Assembly: GCA_003576695.1 (NCBI GenBank) | Contig: QOZQ01000013.1 | Span: 1-64,000, forward strand | Length of the DNA: 64,000 nt | Origin: Taklimakanibacter lacteus | Lineage (GTDB): Bacteria; Pseudomonadota; Alphaproteobacteria; Rhizobiales; Aestuariivirgaceae | Direction: 5' to 3' | Part shown: positions 52,728 to 60,397 of the stretch, piece after piece | Numbering within the stretch: position 1 is the first letter of the stretch | Layout of the letters: each line of letters begins with the position of its first letter | Translations under genes and position numbers: made by a program | Notes under the pieces: generated by a model | Database searches by the model: none | The model's input: the letters and a program-made list of their open reading frames with translations, nothing else | Told to the model about the DNA's origin: nothing

Positions 52728-53368
52728 GTGGCACCTGCGAGAGGTGCGACCAGGCGCCAGATGTCCTCCGCGACGGCTTGATAGGACCGGCTCGAATCGA
52801 TCACCCGGCAACGCTGCGGGTCTTGGGCGGCGATCGCGAGGAAGCCCTGGCGCAGGATGCGGTGGAATTCGAGACCCTTCTTCTCGAACCGGTCTTCGGC
52901 GCTGGCGCCGCGGCCTTTGGCACGCTTCAGCCCAAGCTCGGGATCGACATCGAGGATCAAGGTGAGCTCGGGCCGCGTTGCCCCGACGATGCGGCGCTCC
53001 AGCGTTTCGATCAGTTCCATGTCGGCGCCACCGGCCACGCCCTGATAGGCGCGCGTCGAATCCATGAAGCGATCGCATAGAACGAGGTCGCCGCGCGCCA
53101 GCGCCGGCCGGATCGTCTCGCGCAAATGGGTCTCGCGGGCGGCGTAGTTGAGAAGTGTCTCGGCGGTTGCCGACCACCGCCCCGCGCTGCCGGTGACCAG
53201 CAGTGTCCTTATGTCTTCCGCCCCGGGCGAGCCACCCGGCTCCCGGGTCAGGACGACACTCTTGCCTTTCTTGCGCAGGCTCTCGGCAAGATCGCGGGCA
53301 TGCGAGCTCTTGCCGGTGCCTTCGCCCCCTTCGAAAGTGATGAAATGGCCTGGCACTTCAGCCGCCAA
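52724..53368 (-). CDS. tmk: Thymidylate kinase
   Basis: A 214-residue dTMP kinase. The P-loop is FITFEGGEGTGKSSHARDL, the DRX motif DRFMDSTRAYQG, and the lid region carries basic residues (KRAKGRGASAEDRFEKKG). Supplies dTDP for DNA synthesis. The gene overlaps the end of the carboxypeptidase gene by 11 bases and holB by 4. Confidence 0.96.
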   Translation of the reverse strand: MAAEVPGHFITFEGGEGTGKSSHARDLAESLRKKGKSVVLTREPGGSPGAEDIRTLLVTGSAGRWSATAETLLNYAARETHLRETIRPALARGDLVLCDRFMDSTRAYQGVAGGADMELIETLERRIVGATRPELTLILDVDPELGLKRAKGRGASAEDRFEKKGLEFHRILRQGFLAIAAQDPQRCRVIDSSRSYQAVAEDIWRLVAPLAGAT

Positions 53369-54524
53369 AGGTCATATACAGCAGGCTGTCCCAAGCTTTG
53401 AGCCACATGGAGGAGACCGCGGCGATTTCCGCCGATGTCTCGATCGGGAATTCGGCGACGGTGCGGCCTTCGAGATTGAACTGGATGGAGCCGGCCTTCT
53501 CGCCCGCTTTCACCGGCGCCAGAAGCGGGCCCATATAGTGCAGGTCGACGGTGACCTTCTGCTGCTCCTGGGGCGACAGCAGGATGCGGATCGACTGCGG
53601 CGTCACCAGATCGACCCACCGGCTCTCGCCGCCCCACACCCTGGCCCGCGCCACGCGGTCATTGGCGTTGTAGACCTCGATCGGCCGGAACTGCTTGAAG
53701 CCCCAGTCGAGGATCTTCTGCGATTCCTTGCGGCGGTCGTTGATCGAGCTGGCGCCATTGACGACCAGCACCAGGCGGCGGCCATCGCGGATGGCCGTGC
53801 CGACCAGTCCATAGCCGCCTGCCTTGGTGTAGCCCGTCTTCATGCCATCGGCGCCCGGATAGTCGATGAGCAGCGGGTTGCGGTTCTTCTGGCTGATCTT
53901 GTTCCAGGTGAACTCACGCTGGCTGTAATAGTGATAATATTCGGGATAGGTCTTGATGATGTACTGCGCCAGGATCGAGAGCTCGCGCACCGACATCAGA
54001 TGCTGCGGATCCGGCAGGCCGGTGGCGTTGCGAAAATTCGCCTGGGCGAGGCCCAATTGGCGCGCGCGGCGGGTCATGCGGTCGGCGAAAGCCTCTTCCG
54101 ATCCCGCCATCCCTTCAGCGACCGCGATGCAGGCGTCATTGGCGGACTGCACGATGATGCCCTGGATAAGGTCGGACAATTTGATCTTCGAGTTGACCGC
54201 GGCATACATCGTCGAGCCGCCCGAGGGCGCTCCGCCCCTGCGCCAGGCGTTCTCGCTGATCAGGAACTCCTGATCCATCGTGAGCTTACCTTCCTTCAGC
54301 GCGTCGAAGATCAGGATCGCGGTCATCAGCTTCGTCATGCTGGATGGCGGGATCTGCGCATCGGCCCCTTTCTCATAGAAGACGATGCCGGTGCGCGCGT
54401 CGATCAGGATGGCGTTCGGTATGCTCGTGTCGAGCGGTGGCGGCAAGGGCGCCGTCTGCGCGGCGGCTCCCGCGACAAGGAGAAAGCTGGCACAGATGAC
54501 GGCAAGGAAGCGCTGGATGACCAT
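53358..54524 (-). CDS. D-alanyl-D-alanine carboxypeptidase (PBP5/6 type)
   Basis: A 388-residue periplasmic penicillin-binding protein. The signal peptide covers about residues 1-22. Catalytic motifs are SSMTKLMTA (SxxK), SANDACIAVAEG (SxN) and DGMKTGYTKAGGYG (KTG). The C-terminal PBP5 domain (about 275-365) and a final amphipathic helix (AVSSMWLKAWDSLLYM) that would lie on the inner membrane are present. First gene of the unit that runs through tmk, holB and metG to 46058. Confidence 0.94.
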   Translation of the reverse strand: MVIQRFLAVICASFLLVAGAAAQTAPLPPPLDTSIPNAILIDARTGIVFYEKGADAQIPPSSMTKLMTAILIFDALKEGKLTMDQEFLISENAWRRGGAPSGGSTMYAAVNSKIKLSDLIQGIIVQSANDACIAVAEGMAGSEEAFADRMTRRARQLGLAQANFRNATGLPDPQHLMSVRELSILAQYIIKTYPEYYHYYSQREFTWNKISQKNRNPLLIDYPGADGMKTGYTKAGGYGLVGTAIRDGRRLVLVVNGASSINDRRKESQKILDWGFKQFRPIEVYNANDRVARARVWGGESRWVDLVTPQSIRILLSPQEQQKVTVDLHYMGPLLAPVKAGEKAGSIQFNLEGRTVAEFPIETSAEIAAVSSMWLKAWDSLLYMTFGG

Positions 54525-54591
54525 GGGACGAAGCTAGAAGCCTCCCCCGCTGAAATCAACCATCACCGAAGCTCAAATTGGAGTGCAGGGA

Positions 54592-55530
54592 TCAGAGTGC
54601 CGCACTGGCCATGATGAGGTGCGCATCGGGATGTCCGAGATCGACGGCCTGGCGCAGCGCGACCTGGGCCTGCCCTTCGTTCCGGATCGGGCCGATGCGG
54701 ACGCGATAAAGCGGGCCTGCAGATCCGACCAGCTGCTGCACCTCGACGGGACCTGAAGCCGCGAGCTCCTCGCGGGCACGCTCGGCATTGTAGGGATCGG
54801 CAAAGGAACCTACCTGGACGAAATATTCGGGCGACTGATAGTCGTTGGTGGCAGACGCGATGGTCTGCTCCGGCTGATGGCTGCCGTAGTTGGGCTCGGC
54901 TTCGGCCAATTGCGTCGGCCGGCTCACCGCCTCGCCATTCAGCATCGCCATCATCTGGCGGACCGATGCACCGTTGCGCAATTCCTGGTTCAGGGCGGCG
55001 AGATGCTGGCCCTGGTCGTTGAGCGGCGCCGGCCCCATATACTGCACCCGCACCTTGGCCATGCCTTTCGGCTTGAAGTCCAGCACTTCCGCCGAACGAC
55101 GTGACATGTCGATGATGCGGGTGCCGACGAAGGGCCCGCGGTCATTGATGCGCACCACGACGGTACGGCCGTTTTCCAGATTGGTGACCTTCGCATAGCT
55201 CGGCAGGGGCAACGTCGCATGCGCGGCGGTGAGCTCGTTCATGTCGAACCACTCTCCATTCGACGTCATGCGGCGGTGGAATTGCGGGCCGTACCAGGAG
55301 GCGATGCCGGTCTTGTCGTAGTTGGGCTGCTCTTTGGGGGTGAACCGCACGCCGGCGACCTCGTAGGGCTTGCCGACATGATAGCGCCCGCCGCCTTTGG
55401 GCAGCGGTCCGGCCTTGGAATAATAAGGGCTGCCGACGCCGGCGAAGGGATCTTTCTTGGCCGAAGAGCACCCGGCCACGACAAGGCCGATGGCTAAGAC
55501 AAGGGCTGAGTGCTTGACCAGCAGACGCAT
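54592..55530 (-). CDS. rlpA: RlpA-family septal lytic transglycosylase lipoprotein with SPOR domain
   Basis: A 312-residue outer-membrane lipoprotein. The lipobox is LVVAGCSS (Cys at about 21). The double-psi beta-barrel (YDKTGIASWYGPQFHRRMTS, then VRINDRGPFVGTRIIDMS) carries the catalytic-type Asp, and the C-terminal SPOR domain starts FVQVGSFADPYNAERAREEL. In other bacteria RlpA cuts denuded glycan during septation and rare lipoprotein functions. It has its own upstream region. Confidence 0.92.
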   Translation of the reverse strand: MRLLVKHSALVLAIGLVVAGCSSAKKDPFAGVGSPYYSKAGPLPKGGGRYHVGKPYEVAGVRFTPKEQPNYDKTGIASWYGPQFHRRMTSNGEWFDMNELTAAHATLPLPSYAKVTNLENGRTVVVRINDRGPFVGTRIIDMSRRSAEVLDFKPKGMAKVRVQYMGPAPLNDQGQHLAALNQELRNGASVRQMMAMLNGEAVSRPTQLAEAEPNYGSHQPEQTIASATNDYQSPEYFVQVGSFADPYNAERAREELAASGPVEVQQLVGSAGPLYRVRIGPIRNEGQAQVALRQAVDLGHPDAHLIMASAAL

Positions 55531-55648
55531 AGACTATTCCCCATTCGCGGGCCCCCCGGCCCGGTCGCGCCATCGGCGCGGGAACAGTTTTGGCGTCACC
55601 GTCGTAAAGGTGGCGTTCACATACGTGGTTAACGGAGGGTGGAGATCG

Positions 55649-56563
55649 TCACTCGCTGGACGAATCCGACTTCACTTTTTTCTCAGGCGGCGGCGGAGTT
55701 GCCGGCTGAGCGTCGAGCGGATTGGCGGCGCTGAGCGGCGGCGGCGTGATGCCGTCGGTGACGCTTTTTCCGGCCGGCGTCGTCGTGGTGGCGGGCTTGT
55801 CGGGTGCCGCCCCTGCCGGCTCGACCGCCGGATTGGCTTCCGACTTGATGACGAGCGGCGCCAGCCGCTTCTCGCTCTTGCTCGCCGCGTCATTGCCCTT
55901 GGCAGCGGCCTGGCGGTAAAGGAACAGCGCCTTGGCCATGTCCTGCTCGGTGCCCCAGCCTTTTTCATAGAGGCCGCCGAGATTGTTGATGCCCCAATCA
56001 TAGCCCTGGTTGGCCGACCGCTCGAAGAGGTCAAAGGCTTTCTTATAGTCCTGGTCGACGCCCTTGCCGCCCAGATACATGAGGCCGAGATTGTTCTCGG
56101 CCATGGCAAGCTTGCCGTCGGTTGCCTTCTGGTACCACTCGACCGCGGTCTTGTCGTTCTGCTCGACGCCGAGGCCGTGCTGGTAGCAATAGCCCAGCCA
56201 GTTCTGCGCCTCGACATGCCCCTGCTTGGCGGCCGCGGCATAGAGCTTGGCAGCGCGTTCGGGATTCTTCTTCAGGCCGGGAGCGCCCTCATGAAACAAT
56301 GTGGCGAGCTTGAACTGGGCTTCGGCATTGCCCTGGTCGGCCGCCCGCCCATACCATTTGGAGGCTTCCGCCTTGTTGAGCTTGGCGCCTTTGCCGCTCT
56401 CATAGGCATTGGCCACGGCGACCTGCGCCTCTTCATCGCCCGCCTTGGCGAGCGCCAGCTTCTTGTTGAAGGGCAAGGTATCCAGCGTCTGGGCCAAGGC
56501 GCTCACCGAGGCGAACGCCGCGATGCTCATGCCGGCCAAGGCAAGGCTCCATCTGCGCTTCAT
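55649..56563 (-). CDS. exported Sel1-repeat protein
   Basis: A 304-residue periplasmic protein. Signal peptide about 1-25 (ending ALAQ). Five Sel1-like repeats of 36 residues run from about 30 to 225 (ASKWYGRAADQGNAEAQFKL, AVEWYQKATDGKLAMAENNL, ALFLYRQAAAKGNDAASKSE). A disordered tail rich in Pro, Ala and Thr follows, ending with SDSSSE. Sel1 repeats mediate protein binding; the partner is unknown. ATG 56563 has GGGAG upstream. Confidence 0.87.
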   Translation of the reverse strand: MKRRWSLALAGMSIAAFASVSALAQTLDTLPFNKKLALAKAGDEEAQVAVANAYESGKGAKLNKAEASKWYGRAADQGNAEAQFKLATLFHEGAPGLKKNPERAAKLYAAAAKQGHVEAQNWLGYCYQHGLGVEQNDKTAVEWYQKATDGKLAMAENNLGLMYLGGKGVDQDYKKAFDLFERSANQGYDWGINNLGGLYEKGWGTEQDMAKALFLYRQAAAKGNDAASKSEKRLAPLVIKSEANPAVEPAGAAPDKPATTTTPAGKSVTDGITPPPLSAANPLDAQPATPPPPEKKVKSDSSSE

Positions 56564-56653
56564 CTGCAAACTCCCGGTCTCCTCATCATCAAGCCCTGCG
56601 AGTCTGGGCACAAAATGTGTCAGCACTCTGACTTGATTAACGGGCCGTCCCGC

Positions 56654-57082
56654 TCAGTTCACCTTGTTGAAGGTGTTGGTCTTGCAGAAGATGCCGGCGA
56701 CACAGCCCTTGAGCTTCATCACGGTCCCGTTGAGGGTCATGGTCGCGCTGTAGGTCTTGCCGTCATCGGCATTATAGATGGAGCCCTTCCAGGTATTGTC
56801 TCCGGCGGGCTTCATGTCGCTGAGCACGGCGAGCCCCATCAACGGGCGGTTGCGCAGAGACGGGTTCTTGTTGTGACGATCGATCTTGGGCTTGCCGTCC
56901 TTGTAGGTCGGCTCCCTGAGGCCGACGATATTGGCGCATAATTCGCCGCCGCATTGCCGGACCTTCACCGTGACTTTGCCGCTGTCGAGCCGCCAGGTGC
57001 CGGACGGATCGCCCGCATGCGCCAGGCCCGATCCGGCGACCAGGCCAAGGACGGCAAGGCTGGCAAGGGTGATTGCTTTCAT
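56654..57082 (-). CDS. DUF2147-domain secreted protein
   Basis: A 142-residue periplasmic protein with a signal peptide (about 1-23, AHAG). The mature part is lipocalin-like: GDPSGTWRLDSGKVTVKVRQ, CGGELCANIVGL, WKGSIYNADDGKTYSATMTL and the closing LKGCVAGIFCKTNTFNKV, with four cysteines. DUF2147 proteins are often induced with envelope stress; no function is established. Start chosen at ATG 57082, with GGAG upstream. Confidence 0.88.
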   Translation of the reverse strand: MKAITLASLAVLGLVAGSGLAHAGDPSGTWRLDSGKVTVKVRQCGGELCANIVGLREPTYKDGKPKIDRHNKNPSLRNRPLMGLAVLSDMKPAGDNTWKGSIYNADDGKTYSATMTLNGTVMKLKGCVAGIFCKTNTFNKVN

Positions 57083-57262
57083 CTGTGATCTCCGCATCTG
57101 TGTGCCGTTCAGGGGAGAATATGCCGATCCCCTTGATTTGTCACAAGCCCTTGGCGGGCAGTTTGGCCAGTTGAATGGCAACATAATGTCGAGTTTGAGG
57201 CAATGGCCGTTAGCCATAATCCCTTGCGCCCGCAGGCAACAATGCTATGTGAGGGCGGCGAC

Positions 57263-57352
57263 GGAGGGGTGGCAGAGTGGTCGATCGCGGCGGTCTTGAA
57301 AACCGTTGAGGGTTCACGCCCTCCGGGGGTTCGAATCCCTCCCCCTCCGCCA
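57263..57352 (+). tRNA. tRNA-Ser (anticodon TGA)
   Basis: The acceptor GGAGGGG (57263-57269) pairs with CCCCTCC (57342-57348), followed by G and an encoded CCA. The anticodon loop CTTGAAA gives TGA at 57297-57299. A long variable arm (TTGAGGGTTCACGCCCTCC) and the GGGGGTTCGAATCCCTC T arm confirm a class II serine tRNA reading UCA. Confidence 0.97.
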
Positions 57353-57449
57353 CTTTCAGTTATGCGCCGCCGGCTTTCCAGAGGGTCAGGAACCTTCCGA
57401 CCCGGGACAACATTGACGTGACCTCTGGCCGCTTGCCGCCCGAGGCGAA

Positions 57450-57593
57450 ATGAAGAACAGCAAGATCCCCCTTGGAATTGCGATCGGCATTGCCGCTGGC
57501 GCCGTGGTCGGCGTCACGATGGAGAATGTCGGCTGGGGGATCGGTGTCGGCCTGGCGCTTGCTATTGCGGTCGCAACCGCATGGAAGGCCTAG
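57450..57593 (+). CDS. 47-residue glycine-rich membrane protein
   Basis: A short frame with GAGG before the ATG. After MKNSKIPLG it consists of two hydrophobic Gly/Ala-rich helices (IAIGIAAGAVVGVTM, then GWGIGVGLALAIAVATA) with small-residue packing faces and ends WKA. This composition is typical of small inner-membrane proteins. It lies about 100 bases after tRNA-Ser. Function unknown. Confidence 0.6.
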   Translation: MKNSKIPLGIAIGIAAGAVVGVTMENVGWGIGVGLALAIAVATAWKA

Positions 57594-57596
57594 CCG

Positions 57597-57710
57597 CTAA
57601 TCATACAGGTCGTACTTCGCCCACAGCGCATGCGGGATTTTCGCGCCGATCGCCATGCGCGGAATATGACCTCCCAGGTAATCGACTTGGCGCGCGCGCC
57701 TCCTCATCAT
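57597..57710 (-). CDS. 37-residue putative small protein
   Basis: A minus-strand frame (MMRRRARQVDYLGG, then HIPRMAIGAKIPHALWAKYD, ending LYD and TAG). The mix of aromatic, basic and Gly/Pro residues looks like a real, compact peptide rather than a shadow frame, but there is no good ribosome site. It could also be the remnant of a longer gene. Nothing else occupies 57594-57741. Confidence 0.4.
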   Translation of the reverse strand: MMRRRARQVDYLGGHIPRMAIGAKIPHALWAKYDLYD

Positions 57711-57741
57711 GAGCCGTCAACATTCATCAGAGGATGCCGCA

Positions 57742-58065
57742 GTGGCCGTTACTTATGTGATCAAGTTTCAAGTCATCCCGGATGAGCGCGCCCGCTTTCT
57801 GTTGCTGCTCGAGGGTGTGCTCGATGCGATGCGTGCCGAGCCCAAATTTCGCGAGGCGATCCTGCATCGCGATCCCCAGTCGGATTGCCGCTTCATGCTC
57901 TATGAGACCTGGGAGGATCATGACGATGTGATCAAGGTGCAACTGCACCGGCCCTATCGGCAGGCATGGCATGCTGCGCTGCCTGCGCTTCTGGCAGTGG
58001 ATCGCGAAATTACAGTTTGGGAGCCGCTGCGCGCCGACCGCGCTCGAGCCGCCGGCAAATCCTGA
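57742..58065 (+). CDS. Antibiotic biosynthesis monooxygenase (ABM) domain protein
   Basis: A 107-residue ferredoxin-like protein of the ABM/quinol monooxygenase (YgiN-like) family: TYVIKFQVIPDERARFLLLL, the strand REAILHRDPQSDCRFMLYE, then TWEDHDDVIKVQLHRPYRQAW. Such enzymes oxidise quinols or related phenols without cofactor. The GTG at 57742 has AGAGGA upstream and gives the family start; an ATG at 57709 (118 residues) has no ribosome site. Confidence 0.82.
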   Translation: MAVTYVIKFQVIPDERARFLLLLEGVLDAMRAEPKFREAILHRDPQSDCRFMLYETWEDHDDVIKVQLHRPYRQAWHAALPALLAVDREITVWEPLRADRARAAGKS

Positions 58066-58074
58066 CGCGCCAGT

Positions 58075-58635
58075 CTAGGGCACGGAAACAACGAGCCATC
58101 CCCGATAGCGCACGATGAGCCCGGTCAGCGGGTGAGCGATCTCGACATGGAATCGGAAGCGCCCGTCCTCGACCGCCTCGAAAGCCGTCGAGCGCGGGCA
58201 CAACGCCATGGGGAGCGGGATGCCGAAGGCGCTCCAGCGGCGCAGCCCCAGGGACAGGCGCCCCTGATCCAGCATGACGGCCATGGCGAAAGTGAGGGCG
58301 CCGAAGCGCTCGCACAGCAGACCTTCGGATCGCCCCTCGCCGGCGAACTGTTCGCTGTGGAAACTGTCCGGTCCGAAGGTCCGGATCCAGGTTTCCCGGC
58401 CTTTCACAACCACGAAACGCAGTCTGACGACCGTATCTGCAGTGGCCTGGGGAAAGCCGACCATTGCTGCGGCCAGGCCCGCCAGAAGCCCCTGCCCCCG
58501 CTCGACGCTGCCCCGCCCCTTGGCATGGAGCGTGCCGCAAACATCATGCATGGCCCGGATTTCGGCCGGCAGGTCCTGCCAGGCCGCCCCCATTATCCGC
58601 TTGTAGAGCGGAATTTCGCTCACCGGCTCTCCCAT
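58075..58635 (-). CDS. DUF4166-domain protein
   Basis: A 186-residue protein. Conserved parts: PLYKRIMGAAWQDLPAEIRA, GLLAGLAAAMVGFPQA, ETWIRTFGPDSFHSEQF, RFGALTFAMAVMLDQGRLSL and RRWSAFGIPLPMALCPRS. The domain is predicted to be beta-rich and sometimes follows a saccharopine-dehydrogenase-like domain, which is absent here. Function unknown. Convergent with the ABM gene. Confidence 0.82.
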   Translation of the reverse strand: MGEPVSEIPLYKRIMGAAWQDLPAEIRAMHDVCGTLHAKGRGSVERGQGLLAGLAAAMVGFPQATADTVVRLRFVVVKGRETWIRTFGPDSFHSEQFAGEGRSEGLLCERFGALTFAMAVMLDQGRLSLGLRRWSAFGIPLPMALCPRSTAFEAVEDGRFRFHVEIAHPLTGLIVRYRGWLVVSVP

Positions 58636-58839
58636 GCCCCGTTATCATTCCCAAAAACCGTATTCCCGACAATGGCACGCTTGAGACTGAACCCGGAACA
58701 GGCACGCCCCATTGCCGTCGTTCCAGGCCCCCTCGGCCAGTTAACGCAGCCCCGGCGGGCCCGTTGACAGAGCGGAAGCGGCATCCGAAAAGATATCTGC
58801 GAGGTGGGCAAATCAGCCCCTGGAAGGGAGAACAAGCGG

Positions 58840-59142
58840 ATGATTAGGATGATGATGGCGGCGGCAGGGCTGTCGCTCGGCTTGATGATGATGCCTGTGG
58901 CGACGGTGCCGGCCCAGGCCGGCGTCGATATCGACATCAATATCGGCGGCGGTGGCAAGCACCGGATCAGCTGCCGGCGTGGTGCGCGGATCGTGGAAGA
59001 TCGGGGTTTCCGGCGCGTCCGGGCGCGCAACTGCAGCGGCAGGAACTACAGCTATTTCGGCCGCCGTCGCGGCGATGGTTTCATCATCGTGGTGGATGCG
59101 CGGCGCGCCCGCATCATAGACGTCCGGCCGATCTACTACTGA
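58840..59142 (+). CDS. small secreted basic protein
   Basis: A 100-residue protein. A signal peptide of about 27 residues (ending AQAG) is followed by VDIDINIGGGGKHRISCRRG, then RGFRRVRARNCSGRNYSYFG and a final strand DGFIIVVDARRARIIDV. Two cysteines can pair. Similar small Arg-rich exported proteins are common in rhizobia and uncharacterised. ATG 58840 follows GGGAG; a GTG at 58804 is less likely. Confidence 0.7.
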   Translation: MIRMMMAAAGLSLGLMMMPVATVPAQAGVDIDINIGGGGKHRISCRRGARIVEDRGFRRVRARNCSGRNYSYFGRRRGDGFIIVVDARRARIIDVRPIYY

Positions 59143-59356
59143 TAGACGGTTTTGGATCCCGGTTCACGGGCAGGAATTCCGCGTGTGGGTGTAACCTTCA
59201 CGCCACATCGACCAGGCAGCGGGCCATGTGCCCGCTGTTTTTGTTCCCGATTCCCTTGGCGGAATATTTACGCAGGGAAATCGTGGCGAAGACACAACAG
59301 CCGGAAAGATTGCATTTCTATCGACGGCGTGGCGGTTCGCTAACGATTGTCTGCTG

Positions 59357-59428
59357 TATAATCGCCACAGGCCACAAGAGACAATCCACACAGCACCCGA
59401 CCTTGAAGGGACCGCGAGGTCCCTTTTT
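59357..59428 (+). ncRNA. candidate small RNA with its own promoter and terminator
   Basis: In the 431-base gap between two genes, a consensus -10 box TATAAT (59357-59362) is followed about 43 bases later by a textbook terminator: AAGGGACC (59406-59413), loop GCGA, GGTCCCTT (59418-59425), then TTT. The -35 region is weak. Transcription from about 59369 would give an RNA of about 60 nt with a U-rich 3' end, the form bound by Hfq. No convincing coding frame covers it. Confidence 0.5.
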
Positions 59429-59573
59429 CTTGCCAACCACAAGCGTCTCGTGCCGGTTCAATTGTGGCCAGTTTGCAACAGTCGGAGCAAATCGTCATTC
59501 CTTACGCTGGGTACGGCTGGCTCCCGGGAAAGCCAGCAGATATGAATTGGGGGAATTCTGATGGGAGAGGCAA

Positions 59574-60245
59574 ATGTTCAAGAAGTTATCGATCGGCCTT
59601 GCGACGGCCCTGACCTTCGGCGTCGCGGGCTATGCCAGCGCCGCCGACTATTCCGAGCCGGCGCCGGCCTGCAAGGACTGGTCGGGGGTCTATATCGGCG
59701 CCCATGCCGGCTACCTTTGGGGTAATGGCCAGGCCGATTCGGACGATGATCCGACTGTCGATGCCAATATCGATCCGGACGGCTTCATTGGCGGCGCGCT
59801 CATCGGCGGGAACTTCCAGGCCGATTGTCTGGTCTTCGGTATCGAGGGCGACGTGGGCTTCGGCGATGTCAACGGCGACGATGATAGCGTGATCGACGGT
59901 GCCACCGACCCGGTCGGCGCTGAAGCGGACATCGACTGGAACGGTCATATCCGCGCCCGTCTCGGCTATTCGGCCGGCGAGATCATGCCGTTCATCGCCG
60001 GCGGTCTGGCGGTGGCGGGGGTCGATGTCGACACCGATCTCGGTGACGACGACAACACCCATTGGGGCTGGACGATCGGCGGCGGTATCGACTGGGCCGT
60101 GTCGGACAGCTTCGTCATCCGCGCCGAATATCTCTATGACGATTACAGCTCCGAGACCTACACCATCGACGGCACCGATGTTGACGGTGATTTCGACACG
60201 CACACAGTGCGCGCCGCGCTCATCTGGAACTTCGGCGGCCTGTAA
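59574..60245 (+). CDS. Outer-membrane beta-barrel protein, Omp25/Omp31-like
   Basis: A 223-residue porin-like protein. Signal peptide about 1-23 (SASAADYSEP start of the mature chain), then CKDWSGVYIGAHAGYLWG and alternating strands with Asp-rich loops (DSDDDPTVDANIDPDG) and the C-terminal strand VRAALIWNFGGL. It shares the DWSG-x-Y-x-GAH-x-GY opening with the protein at 1282-1944. A GGGAGAGG site precedes the ATG, and a strong terminator follows. Confidence 0.88.
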   Translation: MFKKLSIGLATALTFGVAGYASAADYSEPAPACKDWSGVYIGAHAGYLWGNGQADSDDDPTVDANIDPDGFIGGALIGGNFQADCLVFGIEGDVGFGDVNGDDDSVIDGATDPVGAEADIDWNGHIRARLGYSAGEIMPFIAGGLAVAGVDVDTDLGDDDNTHWGWTIGGGIDWAVSDSFVIRAEYLYDDYSSETYTIDGTDVDGDFDTHTVRAALIWNFGGL

Positions 60246-60268
60246 TAACGTATCAAAATCAAACGGCA

Positions 60269-60292
60269 AAAAGGGCCCTGCGGGGCCCTTTT
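60269..60292 (+). terminator. rho-independent terminator of the porin gene
   Basis: AAAAGGGCCC (60269-60278), loop TGCG, GGGCCCTTTT (60283-60292): a perfect 10-bp stem with A and T tracts, 23 bases after the porin stop. It can also work in reverse. Confidence 0.9.
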
Positions 60293-60397
60293 CTGCTTTC
60301 CGGGCCACCCTTGCCCGCACCTGGACGGTACGCGCACCGACATTGCTGAATCGCAGCCGAACCGGTAAGTGTCGGTCACCTCAGCCATGGAGTCAGC

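Noticed and set aside
59228-59545. 105-codon frame in the gap before the second porin
   Set aside because: No ribosome site, no recognisable protein character, and it runs through a strong terminator (59406-59428).
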